DNA from: CAG-411 sp963643465
Lineage (GTDB): Bacteria > Bacillota > Clostridia > Lachnospirales > Lachnospiraceae
Reading direction: 5' to 3'
NCBI GenBank assembly: GCA_963643465.1
Contig: CAVIJT010000004.1
Coordinates: 176,590 to 240,589 of the forward strand
DNA: 64,000 nucleotides
Made by a program: the position numbers and the translations under genes. The notes below the pieces were generated by a model. It did not search any database and was not told the origin of the DNA. It saw nothing but the letters and a program-made list of their open reading frames with translations. Shown in pieces: positions 6,309-16,312 of this stretch. Every line of letters begins with the position of its first letter. Within the stretch, counting starts at the first letter, position 1.

Positions 6309-9149
6309 ATGCGTATGGAACATTTTGAAGAAAAAGAAGCAAAGAATGTACAGCAACATGCAAAGAAACTGACAAGAGAAGAACGTAGAGAAGCATTGCG
6401 CAGCATTAATCGGGAATGTTTTTTTGAGTATGATATTTATCGGGATATTATGTGGTTATCCAGAGAAAGTTCATATCTTGGGACAGAGGGGGTGAAAGTC
6501 TCTAATTTTTCGGAGAAACTTCCAAGAACAGAGCGGATTTATGAGGAAGATGTAGATGGGTTGCTTGCATATTTGCATGATGCAAGAGAAGAACGATTGG
6601 AATTTCGCTATGTAAAGGAAGATGGATCCTATATTTGGTGTGCAGCAAAAGGTGCAGCAATTAAAGAAGTGGATGGAAGAATAAAAGCGATTGTAGGAAC
6701 TGTTATGGACATTGATCGTGAGAAGCGTATGCGTGAAATGTTGGTGGAACAGGCAATGCTTGATCCACTTACCAAATTGTACAGCAAGACAAAAGCGCAG
6801 AATATAATTGAGAGTTTTCTGCGTACAGATGGAAGTTTTGGAAAACATGCGTTAATGTTGGTGAATATTTGTGGATTTAGTGAAGTAAATAAACGATTCG
6901 GAAATGTGTTTGGAGATAGTGTATTAAGCAGTATAGCAGAACGTTTGCAAAAGTGTTTTCGCAAGAAGGATATTGTGGCGCGAGTGGGCGGCGATGATTT
7001 TCTTGTGCTTGTGAAAGATATTTCGCATCAGGATGCCTTGATGAAAAAGATGCGACAAGTTGTCATGACTGTGCAGGATGTTTATGGTGGTGAGAATTTA
7101 AGTCTTAGTTGTAATGTGGGTGCTGCTTGTTTTCCGCAAGATGGAAGAAATTATGGTTCACTGTTTCGACATGCAGATTGCGCACTTTACAAAGCAAAAA
7201 AAAGCGGAAATGAAGGGTTTGAGTTATATGATTCTGCGTATCAGATTGAAGAATACAATAAACGTGGCGAATTTTACCATGAATATGTGATACGGGAAAA
7301 TAAAAAAAGCTCACGGGGAGATTTTAGTCAGGAAATTACCGATTATGCAGTGGAAATCATGCTTGATGCAAAAGATGTGGCTAGTGCCATTAAGATGTTG
7401 TTAGATAAAGTGGGAAAATACTACAAATGTGATACTGTGCAGGTGTGGGAAAAGGATGACAATAATATATTGCACACAACATATTCATGGAACAATAAAG
7501 AAGGGCTGAATCATTTTAATTCAATGCAATTTATTGATTTGGCAGATTTGCCTTCTATGCAGGATTATTTTGATCAGCGAGGGCTTCGTGTTTTTGATAA
7601 TACAAGTATTATGCGAAAACATCCGGGATATGCGCCTTTTGTAAAAATGATTAATGCAAAAGCGTTGTTGCAGTGTGCATTTTATGATGGTGAGGAATTT
7701 AAAGGCTGTGTGTGCATTGGACATGAGAAAAAGACCTACGAATGGATGAAAGAGGAGAGTAATGCACTTCTTACTATAACAAAATTGTTATCTGTATATT
7801 TGTTAAAGTTAAAATCGTCAGAAAAGATACAACATCGTATTGATTATTTAACAAATTATGACAGTTTGATAAAACTTTCGTCGCAGAGCAAATTCCGAAA
7901 GGATGTGGCTGAGGAATTAGAAAAAAATCCGGAGGCTACATATGCCATTGTGTATTTGGATATTAATAAATTCAAATATATCAATGATACGTTGGGATAT
8001 GAAGCGGGAGATGATTTGCTTAGAGAGATGGCAAGGACGGTTTCTGGTGGCGCTTTTGATGTTTTGTTTACAGGAAGAGTTTCTTCTGATAATTTTGTGC
8101 TTTTGATGACCTATGTGAATGACCAGCAGATTCAGGATAATCTTATAAGGTTGAATGACAGCTTTGTTAAAAAGATAAAGTTTTGCAGCATTGGAAAGAG
8201 TATTTACATTGTTAGTGGTGTGGCAAAGATTTCTTATGGACAAGATGTAATGGCGACGATGGATAATGCTAATATTGCACGAAAGAGTATAAAGAAAGAA
8301 AATGAGGCAAGATGCTGTTTTTATGATGACAAGTTGAAAGAAAAAGTGCTTCTTGAGATGGATATTTGTAATTCTATGCAACAAGCGTTAGATGATGAAG
8401 AGTTTGTCATGTATTTACAGCCAAAAGTAAATTTAGAGAATCAGCAGATTGTTGGTGCAGAGGCATTGACTAGATGGATACGAAAAGATGGAAGAATCAT
8501 GGTTCCAAATCAGTTTATTCCATTATTCGAAAAAAACGGTTTTATCATTTCTCTTGATTTCTATATTTATGAACGTGCTTGTAAAGCATTGAGAAAATGG
8601 ATGGATCAGGGCATTTCTCCAGTGACCATTTCTGTGAATGTGTCCAGAGTGCATTTGAATACGGATGATTTTGTAGATAAAGTGCTGGGACTTGTGGAAA
8701 CTTATGATATACCACATAATTGCTTAGAATTTGAGCTGACAGAGAGTATTTTTCTTGATAATACGGATATAGCCATTGATACTATGCACCGATTACGGAA
8801 TGAAGGATTTTATGTATCTATTGATGATTTTGGTGCTGGATATTCTTCACTAAATTTGTTAAAGGATATGACTTCTGATGTATTAAAACTGGATAAAGAG
8901 TTTTTTGGGAAAGGTGATATGAAAAATGAAGAGAAAATCATTGTATCCAGTATTACTAATATGGCAAAACAGCTTAAAATGAAAGTGCTTTCTGAAGGTG
9001 TGGAGACAGAGGCGCAGTCTGCGTTTTTAAAGGATATTTCCTGTGATATGGCACAGGGATACTTATTTGCAAAACCTATGCCAGAGGAAGAATTTACAGA
9101 ACTTCTACTGAAAAATAACCCACCGTTTTGTGAAAGTGCAGAGACATAA
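6309..9149 (+). CDS. Multidomain c-di-GMP protein (PAS-GGDEF-GAF-GGDEF-EAL)
   Basis: 946 residues with no membrane segment seen. Domains in order: a PAS-3-like fold (about 35-140, with EFRYVKEDGSYIW), a GGDEF domain (about 147-305) with GGDDF at 227-231, a GAF-like region (about 350-500), a second GGDEF-like domain (about 520-665) whose signature is SSDNF and is probably inactive, and an EAL domain (about 690-935). The EAL domain keeps EALTRW, ELTES, DDFGAGYSS, KLDKEF and EGVET, so phosphodiesterase activity is likely. GGDDF could still make c-di-GMP, so net direction is uncertain. I chose the ATG at 6309 because AGGAG lies 7 nt before it; the ATG at 6303 has only 1 nt. Confidence 0.9.
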   Translation: MRMEHFEEKEAKNVQQHAKKLTREERREALRSINRECFFEYDIYRDIMWLSRESSYLGTEGVKVSNFSEKLPRTERIYEEDVDGLLAYLHDAREERLEFRYVKEDGSYIWCAAKGAAIKEVDGRIKAIVGTVMDIDREKRMREMLVEQAMLDPLTKLYSKTKAQNIIESFLRTDGSFGKHALMLVNICGFSEVNKRFGNVFGDSVLSSIAERLQKCFRKKDIVARVGGDDFLVLVKDISHQDALMKKMRQVVMTVQDVYGGENLSLSCNVGAACFPQDGRNYGSLFRHADCALYKAKKSGNEGFELYDSAYQIEEYNKRGEFYHEYVIRENKKSSRGDFSQEITDYAVEIMLDAKDVASAIKMLLDKVGKYYKCDTVQVWEKDDNNILHTTYSWNNKEGLNHFNSMQFIDLADLPSMQDYFDQRGLRVFDNTSIMRKHPGYAPFVKMINAKALLQCAFYDGEEFKGCVCIGHEKKTYEWMKEESNALLTITKLLSVYLLKLKSSEKIQHRIDYLTNYDSLIKLSSQSKFRKDVAEELEKNPEATYAIVYLDINKFKYINDTLGYEAGDDLLREMARTVSGGAFDVLFTGRVSSDNFVLLMTYVNDQQIQDNLIRLNDSFVKKIKFCSIGKSIYIVSGVAKISYGQDVMATMDNANIARKSIKKENEARCCFYDDKLKEKVLLEMDICNSMQQALDDEEFVMYLQPKVNLENQQIVGAEALTRWIRKDGRIMVPNQFIPLFEKNGFIISLDFYIYERACKALRKWMDQGISPVTISVNVSRVHLNTDDFVDKVLGLVETYDIPHNCLEFELTESIFLDNTDIAIDTMHRLRNEGFYVSIDDFGAGYSSLNLLKDMTSDVLKLDKEFFGKGDMKNEEKIIVSSITNMAKQLKMKVLSEGVETEAQSAFLKDISCDMAQGYLFAKPMPEEEFTELLLKNNPPFCESAET

Positions 9150-9252
9150 TGCGTTGCTGTATGAGATAAATATGCAAATAGCATTTAAATGTTGTTAGCG
9201 ACAGGGATTTGATGAAAAAAATGTGAAATAACACGAAAAGAAAAGTTCTTAC

Positions 9253-9280
9253 TTGACTTATGGGGAAAATTGCTTAAAAT
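9253..9280 (+). promoter_or_regulatory. Predicted promoter of the PpiC-like gene
   Basis: TTGACT, a 16-bp spacer, then TAAAAT, placed about 55 nt before the GTG start at 9335. Confidence 0.5.
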
Positions 9281-9334
9281 TATAAGAGGGCTTTTTATGA
9301 GCGAAATACAAAACAATGAATTGGAGGAGAAATT

Positions 9335-10525
9335 GTGAGCAACAAGATTATCAAGGATGCTAAATTAAATACCAGCGCATCCAACAAGAAAAAAGCAGAA
9401 CCAAAGCGTTTACAGCAGACTACTGGAGGTTCCGTAGGAATTAGTGCCAGAGCGGTTTTGTTGACAATTGGAGCGATTGTAGTTATTTTAGCTTGTGTAT
9501 ATGTAGCATATGATCAGTTACGTACCAAAGTTGTCATGACAGTGGAAGGAACTAATGGAACGAAAGAAGAGTATTCTATGAAAGAGTTTGGATACTACAT
9601 ATATGAAGGCGAAGCACAGGGTGAAGAGATGGCATCATTATATAGCCAGATTTATGGAGAGGCCTATGATTACTGGAATGCAGAAGCAGACGATAACGGA
9701 AATACCAATGCTACTTTATTAGCAGATAACGTAATCACAGAGGCAACAGAAGATTTTGTTCTTTATCAGTCTGCTGTGGATAATGGATATGTAGCGACTG
9801 ACGAGGATAAACAGACTGCAAAAGATAATACAGCTACAGCTATAGAAAGAATGTCTGGTAAACAGAAAATGATTACTGGATTGTCTGAAGATGAAGTGTA
9901 TAACGTATTGTTAATGCAGACAATTGGTGAGCGTTATAAAAATGATGTGATTACATCTTTGGAATTAGATTATGATGAGATTACTGCAGATATTACAGAA
10001 AAAGATTACAAGCAGTATGATTTTGAATATTATTATATTTCTACAGCAGGAACAGAAACAGACGAAGATGGAAATACAATCGAATTGACAAAAGATGAGA
10101 TTGCTGCAAAGAAGGAAATTATGGAAAACTTTGCAAAAACTGTAGAAAGTGCAGAAGATTTTTCAACTATTTTAGGAACAGATGAAGAAGGAACTGCGGT
10201 TACAAGTAATGCAGATGGTGTAGAATATATGGCAGAAGGTCAGATGATTGCAAAAGATGGTTTTGCAGGTCTTGATAAGTATATTAAGAAGATGAAAGCT
10301 GGAGAAGTTTCTGATGTGTTAGAAGGAACAGATGGTTATTATATCATCAAATTGACAGATAACACTTCTACAGAGAGTTATGATAATGCAATTTCACAAG
10401 CAAAGGAGACTGCTGAGGAAGAGGCATTTGACGAGGAGTATACATCGAATATTGAGCCAAATTATACAGTAAATGTAGACTATGATATTTGGGATAACAT
10501 TGCTGTAGGAAGCTATTCTATTTAA
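9335..10525 (+). CDS. Membrane-anchored PpiC/SurA-type peptidyl-prolyl isomerase (foldase)
   Basis: 396 residues. A basic N-terminus of about 37 residues is followed by one membrane helix (about 40-60, VLLTIGAIVVILACVYVAY), placing the rest outside the cell. The outer part has a SurA_N-like helical region and a parvulin-like segment (about 225-355) with DEDGNTIELTKDEIAAKKE, AEDFSTILG and the typical GEVSDVLEGTDGYYIIKL strand. No lipobox is present, so unlike PrsA it is held by an uncleaved helix. It probably helps fold exported proteins. The GTG start has GGAGGAG at good spacing. It is monocistronic between a promoter and a terminator. Confidence 0.8.
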   Translation: MSNKIIKDAKLNTSASNKKKAEPKRLQQTTGGSVGISARAVLLTIGAIVVILACVYVAYDQLRTKVVMTVEGTNGTKEEYSMKEFGYYIYEGEAQGEEMASLYSQIYGEAYDYWNAEADDNGNTNATLLADNVITEATEDFVLYQSAVDNGYVATDEDKQTAKDNTATAIERMSGKQKMITGLSEDEVYNVLLMQTIGERYKNDVITSLELDYDEITADITEKDYKQYDFEYYYISTAGTETDEDGNTIELTKDEIAAKKEIMENFAKTVESAEDFSTILGTDEEGTAVTSNADGVEYMAEGQMIAKDGFAGLDKYIKKMKAGEVSDVLEGTDGYYIIKLTDNTSTESYDNAISQAKETAEEEAFDEEYTSNIEPNYTVNVDYDIWDNIAVGSYSI

Positions 10526-10557
10526 GTTTGGCTAAAAATGGTGAAAGATATGATTGA

Positions 10558-10586
10558 GGGATTGGTGAAAGCCAGTCCCTTTTTTC
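10558..10586 (+). terminator. Rho-independent terminator after the PpiC-like gene
   Basis: GGGATTGG and CCAGTCCC form an 8-bp stem (one G-U pair) around a 6-nt loop, followed by seven T. Confidence 0.85.
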
Positions 10587-10677
10587 ATAAAAAAGTTTAT
10601 TTATATGTTTTCAATATAGTGAAAAATGTGATACAATATAAGAAGTTTTTGTTTGTTTCTGTTTTGGGGACAGATAA

Positions 10678-10738
10678 GTAGCTTGGGAAAATCCCAGTAT
10701 GCAACAAAGCCTGAGGGCTAAAAATAGAAAGGAGCTAC
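10678..10738 (+). promoter_or_regulatory. Candidate structured leader RNA before purL
   Basis: GTAGCT (10678-10683) can pair with AGCTAC (10733-10738) and enclose two hairpins, TGGGA aaa TCCCA (10684-10696) and AGCC tgag GGCT (10708-10719). That gives a three-way junction of about 61 nt. The closing strand overlaps the GGAG ribosome binding site of purL, so folding would hide it. Conserved bases of the guanine, ZTP (pfl) or PRPP riboswitches are not visible. A promoter with TTTTCA and TACAAT (18-bp spacer) lies upstream near 10608-10637. The regulatory role is inferred. Confidence 0.4.
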
Positions 10739-10741
10739 ATA

Positions 10742-13700
10742 ATGGGTAACGTAAGAAGAGTTTATGTAGAAAAGAAAACACCATATGCTGTTGCAGCAAA
10801 AGAGTTGAAGGCAGAGATTAAGAGTTATTTGGATATTGCAACCTTGAATGATGTGAGGGTGCTTATTCGTTATGACATTGAAAATGTCAGCCAGGAAACT
10901 TATGAGAAGGCACTTGGTACTGTATTTTCAGAGCCGCCTGTAGATATTGTTTACGAAGAGACTTTGCAGTGTGAAGCAGGAGATAAGACATTTTCCGTGG
11001 AGTATTTACCGGGACAGTTTGACCAGCGTGCAGATTCTGCAGAGCAGTGTGTAAAGTTGCTTCATGAAAGTGAAGAGCCAATTATTCGTTCTGCGACTAC
11101 TTATGTATTATCTGGTTCCATTACAGAAGAGGAATTTGCTAAAATTAAGGAATATTGTATCAATCCAGTGGATTCAAGAGAAACCGATGAGACAAAACCT
11201 GCTACATTGGTAACAGAATTTGAGGAGCCAGCAGATGTAAAGATTTTTGATGGCTTTAAAGATATGGGAGAAGATGCCTTGAAGGAACTATATGATTCTT
11301 TAGGGCTTGCTATGACGTTTAAAGATTTTCTTCACATTCAGAATTACTATCAGAAGGAAGAGAACAGAGATCCTTCTATGACGGAGATTCGTGTGTTAGA
11401 TACGTATTGGTCGGATCATTGTCGTCATACTACTTTCTCTACAGAACTTAAAAATGTAGTGTTTGAAGACGGATATTATCATGAACCATTTGTCGAGACT
11501 TATGAGAGATATTTGAAAGATCGTGCAGAGATTTACAAAGACCGCAAAGATAAATTTGTATGTTTGATGGATATTGCTCTTATGGGTATGAAGAAATTGA
11601 AGGCAGAAGGTAAGTTAGATGATATGGAAGAATCTGACGAAATCAATGCTTGTTCTATTGTAGTTCCTGTAGAAGTAGACGGAAAAGAAGAAGAGTGGCT
11701 TGTATTCTTTAAAAATGAGACACACAACCATCCAACAGAGATTGAGCCATTTGGTGGTGCAGCAACTTGTCTTGGTGGAGCTATTCGTGATCCATTGTCA
11801 GGACGTGGTTATGTATACCAGGCAATGCGTGTAACAGGTGCAGCAGATCCAACAGTATCGTTGAAAGATACTATGAATGGTAAATTGCCTCAGAGAAAGA
11901 TTGTAACAGGTGCAGCACATGGTTACAGTTCTTATGGTAATCAGATTGGTCTTGCTACTGGTTTGGTAAAAGAGATTTATCATCCAAATTATGTGGCAAA
12001 GAGAATGGAGATTGGTGCTGTTATGGGTGCTGCTCCAAGAAGAAGTGTTATTCGTGAAAACTCAGATCCTGGCGATATTATCATTTTACTTGGTGGTAGA
12101 ACTGGTCGTGATGGTTGTGGTGGAGCAACTGGTTCTTCAAAAGCACATACAGAAAGCTCTATTGATACTTGTGGAGCTGAAGTACAGAAGGGTAATGCAC
12201 CTACAGAAAGAAAGATTCAGCGTTTGTTCCGTCGTGAGGAAGTAAGTGCGTTGATTAAAAAATGTAATGACTTTGGTGCTGGTGGTGTGTCTGTAGCCAT
12301 TGGAGAATTGGCAGATGGACTTACCATTGATCTTGATAAAGTACCTAAGAAATATGCTGGTCTTGATGGAACAGAACTTGCTATTTCTGAGTCTCAGGAG
12401 CGTATGGCAGTTGTAGTAGATCCAAAAGATGTGGATACTATGTTAGGATATGCGGAGGAAGAGAACTTAGAGGCAGTAGTTGTAGCAACTGTTACAGAGG
12501 ACCCTAGACTTGTGATTAGTTGGAGAGGAAAAGAAATCGTTAATATTTCCAGAGCATTCCTCGATACAAATGGTGCGCATCAGGAGACAGACGTAGTAGT
12601 GCCAATGCCATCCAAGGAAGACAGTGTAATGGATTGTTCTGTGGCGGTTACTGATGTAAAAGCAAAATGGTTGGATACATTAAAAGATTTAAATGTATGT
12701 TCTCAGAAGGGATTAGTAGAGATGTTTGACAGCTCTATTGGAGCAGCAACTGTTACTATGCCTTACGGTGGTAAATATCAGTTGACAGAGACACAGGCTA
12801 TGATTGCAAAATTGCCAGTATTGAATGGAACAAGCGATACAGTTACTATGATGAGTTATGGTTTAGATCCATATTTGTCAAGTTGGAGTCCATATCATGG
12901 TTCTGTGTATGCAGTAATTTCTTCTGTTGCTAAGATTGTTGCAAGTGGTGGTGATTACTCTAAGATTCGTTTCACATTCCAAGAGTATTTTGAAAGACTT
13001 GGAAATGATCCAAAACGTTGGGGTAAACCAATGGCAGCACTTCTTGGAGCGTACGATGCACAGATTAAACTTGGACTTCCATCAATTGGTGGTAAAGATA
13101 GTATGTCAGGTACATTTAATGATATTGATGTACCACCAACACTTTGCTCTTTTGCAGTAAATGTTGGTAAGATTCAGGATGTAGTTACTCCTGAACTTAA
13201 GAAGGCTGGAAATAAATTAGTACGTTTTGCTATTAAGAAAGATCAATATGGACTTCCAGATTATGAGTATCTTATGAACTTGTATGCTGGTATTACAAAG
13301 CTCATTCATAACAAAGTGCTTGTTTCTGCTTATGCAGTTGGATTTGGCGGTATTTGCGAGGCTGTCAGCAAAATGGCATTTGGTAACAAACTTGGTGTAG
13401 AATTATCTACTAACTTGCCAAATAGCGAGTATTTCAAGGCTTGCTATGGTGATATTGTTGCCGAGGTTTCAGCAGAAGATTTAGCTAAGATTGATGTAGA
13501 TTATGTAGAGATTGGTAGCGTATTGGCAGATGCTAAATTTGTATGCGGAGATGCAGCAATTTCTATGGAAGAGGCATTGGCAGCATGGATGGGAACTTTG
13601 GAAAAAGTATTCCCTACACAGTCAGATGTTGAGCAGAAAGAAATTAAGACAGGATTATACGATAGTAAGAATGTTTATGTAGCAAAGAATAAGATTGCGG

Positions 13701-14497
13701 TTCCTAAAGTATTTATTCCAGTATTTCCTGGAACAAACTGTGAGTATGATACTGCAAAATCATTCCAGGCAGCAGGTGCAGAGACAAAGACTGTTGTATT
13801 TAAGAACATGACAGAGAACAACATTACCGATTCTGTAAATGCGTTTGTAGATGCAATCAATGAATCACAGATTTTAATGTTCTCCGGTGGTTTCTCAGCA
13901 GGTGATGAGCCAGACGGTTCTGCAAAGTTTATTGCTTCTATTTTCCGTAATGAGAAGATTAAAGAGGCAGTAAATGACCTACTTTCAAAGAGAGATGGAT
14001 TGGCACTTGGTATTTGTAATGGTTTCCAGGCGTTAATCAAATTAGGATTGGTGCCTTACGGTGAGATTACGCCTCAGAAAGCGGATTCACCAACACTTAC
14101 TACAAATAGTATTGGACGCCACATTTCAAAGACTGTTTATACTAAGGTAGTCACGAACAAATCTCCATGGTTGCAGAAAGCAGAGCTTGGAGGAGTATAT
14201 GCTATTCCTGCATCTCACGGTGAGGGACGTTTTGTGGCAAGTGAAGAATGGATTAAGAAATTATTTGAAAATGGACAGGTTGCTACACAGTATGTAGATA
14301 TTGATGGTAACCCAACTATGAATGAGGACTTCAATCCAAATGGTTCATACTATGCGATTGAAGGAATTACAAGTCCAGATGGTCGTGTACTTGGTAAGAT
14401 GGCACATTCTGAGCGTCGCGGTGAGGGTGTTGCTTTGAATATTTATGGTAACCAGAATCAAATGATCTTTGAGTCAGGTGTATCTTACTTTAAATAA
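10742..14497 (+). CDS. purL: Phosphoribosylformylglycinamidine synthase, large single-chain form
   Basis: 1251 residues, the long PurL in which synthetase and glutaminase are fused. It converts FGAR to FGAM with ATP and glutamine in purine synthesis. The N-terminal adaptor region is followed by two AIRS-like halves, with SDHCRHTTF, KNETHNHPTEIEPFGGAATCLGGAIRDP and GGKDSMSGT. The class I glutaminase domain starts near 985 with FPGTNCEYDTA, has its catalytic Cys in LGICNGFQAL and the His in PASHGEGRF. The single-chain form differs from the split PurQ/PurL/PurS of Bacillus. No other pur gene adjoins it. GGAG lies 7 nt before the ATG. Confidence 0.96.
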   Translation: MGNVRRVYVEKKTPYAVAAKELKAEIKSYLDIATLNDVRVLIRYDIENVSQETYEKALGTVFSEPPVDIVYEETLQCEAGDKTFSVEYLPGQFDQRADSAEQCVKLLHESEEPIIRSATTYVLSGSITEEEFAKIKEYCINPVDSRETDETKPATLVTEFEEPADVKIFDGFKDMGEDALKELYDSLGLAMTFKDFLHIQNYYQKEENRDPSMTEIRVLDTYWSDHCRHTTFSTELKNVVFEDGYYHEPFVETYERYLKDRAEIYKDRKDKFVCLMDIALMGMKKLKAEGKLDDMEESDEINACSIVVPVEVDGKEEEWLVFFKNETHNHPTEIEPFGGAATCLGGAIRDPLSGRGYVYQAMRVTGAADPTVSLKDTMNGKLPQRKIVTGAAHGYSSYGNQIGLATGLVKEIYHPNYVAKRMEIGAVMGAAPRRSVIRENSDPGDIIILLGGRTGRDGCGGATGSSKAHTESSIDTCGAEVQKGNAPTERKIQRLFRREEVSALIKKCNDFGAGGVSVAIGELADGLTIDLDKVPKKYAGLDGTELAISESQERMAVVVDPKDVDTMLGYAEEENLEAVVVATVTEDPRLVISWRGKEIVNISRAFLDTNGAHQETDVVVPMPSKEDSVMDCSVAVTDVKAKWLDTLKDLNVCSQKGLVEMFDSSIGAATVTMPYGGKYQLTETQAMIAKLPVLNGTSDTVTMMSYGLDPYLSSWSPYHGSVYAVISSVAKIVASGGDYSKIRFTFQEYFERLGNDPKRWGKPMAALLGAYDAQIKLGLPSIGGKDSMSGTFNDIDVPPTLCSFAVNVGKIQDVVTPELKKAGNKLVRFAIKKDQYGLPDYEYLMNLYAGITKLIHNKVLVSAYAVGFGGICEAVSKMAFGNKLGVELSTNLPNSEYFKACYGDIVAEVSAEDLAKIDVDYVEIGSVLADAKFVCGDAAISMEEALAAWMGTLEKVFPTQSDVEQKEIKTGLYDSKNVYVAKNKIAVPKVFIPVFPGTNCEYDTAKSFQAAGAETKTVVFKNMTENNITDSVNAFVDAINESQILMFSGGFSAGDEPDGSAKFIASIFRNEKIKEAVNDLLSKRDGLALGICNGFQALIKLGLVPYGEITPQKADSPTLTTNSIGRHISKTVYTKVVTNKSPWLQKAELGGVYAIPASHGEGRFVASEEWIKKLFENGQVATQYVDIDGNPTMNEDFNPNGSYYAIEGITSPDGRVLGKMAHSERRGEGVALNIYGNQNQMIFESGVSYFK

Positions 14498-14533
14498 AGA
14501 CGACAGTATTTCTGTTTGGAAATAAGAATAAAT

Positions 14534-14583
14534 AAAAAGCTCCATAAGTTAGAAAGTAAGTCTAACTTATGGAGCTTTTTTTA
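14534..14583 (+). terminator. Strong terminator after purL
   Basis: A perfect 20-bp stem, starting AAAAAGCTCC and ending GGAGCTTTTT around a 7-nt loop, runs straight into the T-run. The A and T tracts make it potentially bidirectional. Confidence 0.92.
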
Positions 14584-14872
14584 AAATTGGATAGTTATAG
14601 AAACTCACAAATAATGTGAAGAAACTGTGAATACACAAGAAACGACATTATTGAATATATACAAACAAATTGCAAAAATAATGATTTTTATAAGCAAAAT
14701 GATTAAAAACAATTGCATTTTTGAACGAAATGTGTTATTGTTTACATAGAGTGTATGGGGTTGTGAAAAAGTGAATATTTAGGAGGGGGATTTATACTTC
14801 TGAATTTTTATTTTTCTTTTTGTGGAATTCCATTATCATTCACGATTATAAAAGAAGGGAAGGTAGAAGTTT
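14584..14872 (+). promoter_or_regulatory. Upstream region and promoter of the sugar ABC operon
   Basis: This stretch has no gene. TTGCAT and TATTGT with a 17-bp spacer (about 14715-14743) form a plausible promoter. A long leader of about 120 nt follows. No operator for a sugar regulator could be recognised with confidence. Confidence 0.45.
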
Positions 14873-16267
14873 ATGGCAAAGATGAAAAAACTTACTACAA
14901 TGTTGCTCGTTATGGCAATGGTACTTTCACTTGGAGCTTGTGGTAGCTCAAGTGATTCAGATGACACAAAGAAAGATGATACTACATCAAAGGACACTGC
15001 TTCAAAAGACTCTTCATCAGAAGATCAAGTGGCTGGTGGAGAAAATGTAGAGTTAGAGATTCTTCAGTATAAGATTGAAATTGAAGATGCTTTACAGAAA
15101 GCAATTGATCAGTATCAGGAATTATATCCTAATGTAAAGATTACATTAGAGTCTGTAGGTGGAGCCGATAGTGTAGATACACTTTATAAGGCAAGAGCAG
15201 CATCAGGAGATATGCCAGATATCTTTAACTGTGCTGGTCCGGATAGCTGTGAGACTTATGCAGATTACTTAGAAGATCTTTCTGATCAGCCATGGGTTGA
15301 GCATGCAAACTCAGGTATGTTAGACCTTGATAAGATTGATGGTAAAGTATATGGAATGCCTGTAACTACAGAAGGTATGGGACTTGTTGCAAATAAAGCA
15401 ATGTTTGAAGCTGCTGGTATCGATATTTCTACATTAGATACATATGACAAGATCGATGAAGCATTTAAGACATTACAGACAGCAATTGACAATGGAGACT
15501 TGAAAGAGCAGTTCCCTAACTTAGAGAATGTAGTAGCTGTACAGGGTGGTGTTACATGGGTACTTGGTAACCACGGTATCAACGTAGCATTATCTCCAGA
15601 GTTTAAAGAAGATGTGTTTGCTTGTTCAGAAGCCACTGAAATAAAGTTTGATTACAAAGACGCATATCAGGCATTTATGGAATTGCAGTTGAACTATTCA
15701 GAAGCAAAAGATGATTGGGCTAAGGCTTTGAACACAGATTATAATAGTGCTGTTCAGGAACAGTTAGCAACAGGTAAAGTAGCAGTTATTCAGCAGGGTA
15801 ACTGGATTTATGGCGATGTAGCAAGTGTAAGTCAGGAAACTGCAGATAACTTGGCATACATTCCAGCACCAATCAAAGGATATAAAGAAGATTGTATCTT
15901 CTCTATCGTATCAAACTATTGGTGTGTAAACAGTCAGTCTGATGATAACGTAAAAGAAGCTGCAAAACATTTCCTTAACTGGTTATATCAGTCTGATGAA
16001 GGAAAAGAAATTGTAGTAAATGATTTTGGATTTACTCCAGTATTTGATAACTATGGTGATTTACAACCTTCTGATCCTTTGACACAGAACATGGTAGAAT
16101 TTTTCTCTAACGGAAAGGGTGTTTCTATGGTATTCCAGGGCGCTCCTGATGGAGAGGATTATACTATGAATGTATTCGGTGCTAAAGTGCAAGGTGTATT
16201 GACTGGTGAATTAACATGGGATGAATGTTTTGAACAGTCTGCTGCAGAGTGGGCATCAAGAAGATAG
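14873..16267 (+). CDS. ABC transporter extracellular sugar-binding lipoprotein (CUT1 type)
   Basis: 464 residues. The leader MAKMKKLTTMLLVMAMVLSL ends in the lipobox LGAC with Cys23, followed by a Ser/Asp/Lys-rich linker (about 24-55). The remainder fits the family 1 solute-binding fold, with YQELYPNVKITLES, DMPDIFNC, GKVYGMPVTTEGMGLVANKAMFEAAG and GKVAVIQQGNWIYGD. It should bind a sugar or oligosaccharide outside the membrane and hand it to the two permeases that follow. The substrate cannot be read from sequence. An attenuator hairpin right after the gene probably makes it the most abundant product of the operon. Confidence 0.92.
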   Translation: MAKMKKLTTMLLVMAMVLSLGACGSSSDSDDTKKDDTTSKDTASKDSSSEDQVAGGENVELEILQYKIEIEDALQKAIDQYQELYPNVKITLESVGGADSVDTLYKARAASGDMPDIFNCAGPDSCETYADYLEDLSDQPWVEHANSGMLDLDKIDGKVYGMPVTTEGMGLVANKAMFEAAGIDISTLDTYDKIDEAFKTLQTAIDNGDLKEQFPNLENVVAVQGGVTWVLGNHGINVALSPEFKEDVFACSEATEIKFDYKDAYQAFMELQLNYSEAKDDWAKALNTDYNSAVQEQLATGKVAVIQQGNWIYGDVASVSQETADNLAYIPAPIKGYKEDCIFSIVSNYWCVNSQSDDNVKEAAKHFLNWLYQSDEGKEIVVNDFGFTPVFDNYGDLQPSDPLTQNMVEFFSNGKGVSMVFQGAPDGEDYTMNVFGAKVQGVLTGELTWDECFEQSAAEWASRR

Positions 16268-16279
16268 TATGTGAGGTAC

Positions 16280-16312
16280 AGGGTGTGGCTACACGCCACA
16301 CCCTATCTTTTT
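16280..16312 (+). terminator. Intra-operon attenuator hairpin after the binding-protein gene
   Basis: AGGGTGTGGC and GCCACACCCT form a 10-bp stem around a 5-nt loop, followed by ATCTTTTTG. It lies between the binding protein and its permeases, the usual position for partial termination that keeps binding protein in excess. Confidence 0.75.

Noticed and set aside
7917..8384. 155-residue minus-strand frame within the GGDEF/EAL gene
   Set aside because: Opposes a clear domain protein, has low-complexity His/Ile content and no start signal.
10660..10741. Known purine-type riboswitch before purL
   Set aside because: A three-way junction is possible, but the conserved junction bases and loop-loop pairs of guanine aptamers, and the conserved 3' block of ZTP aptamers, are not present.
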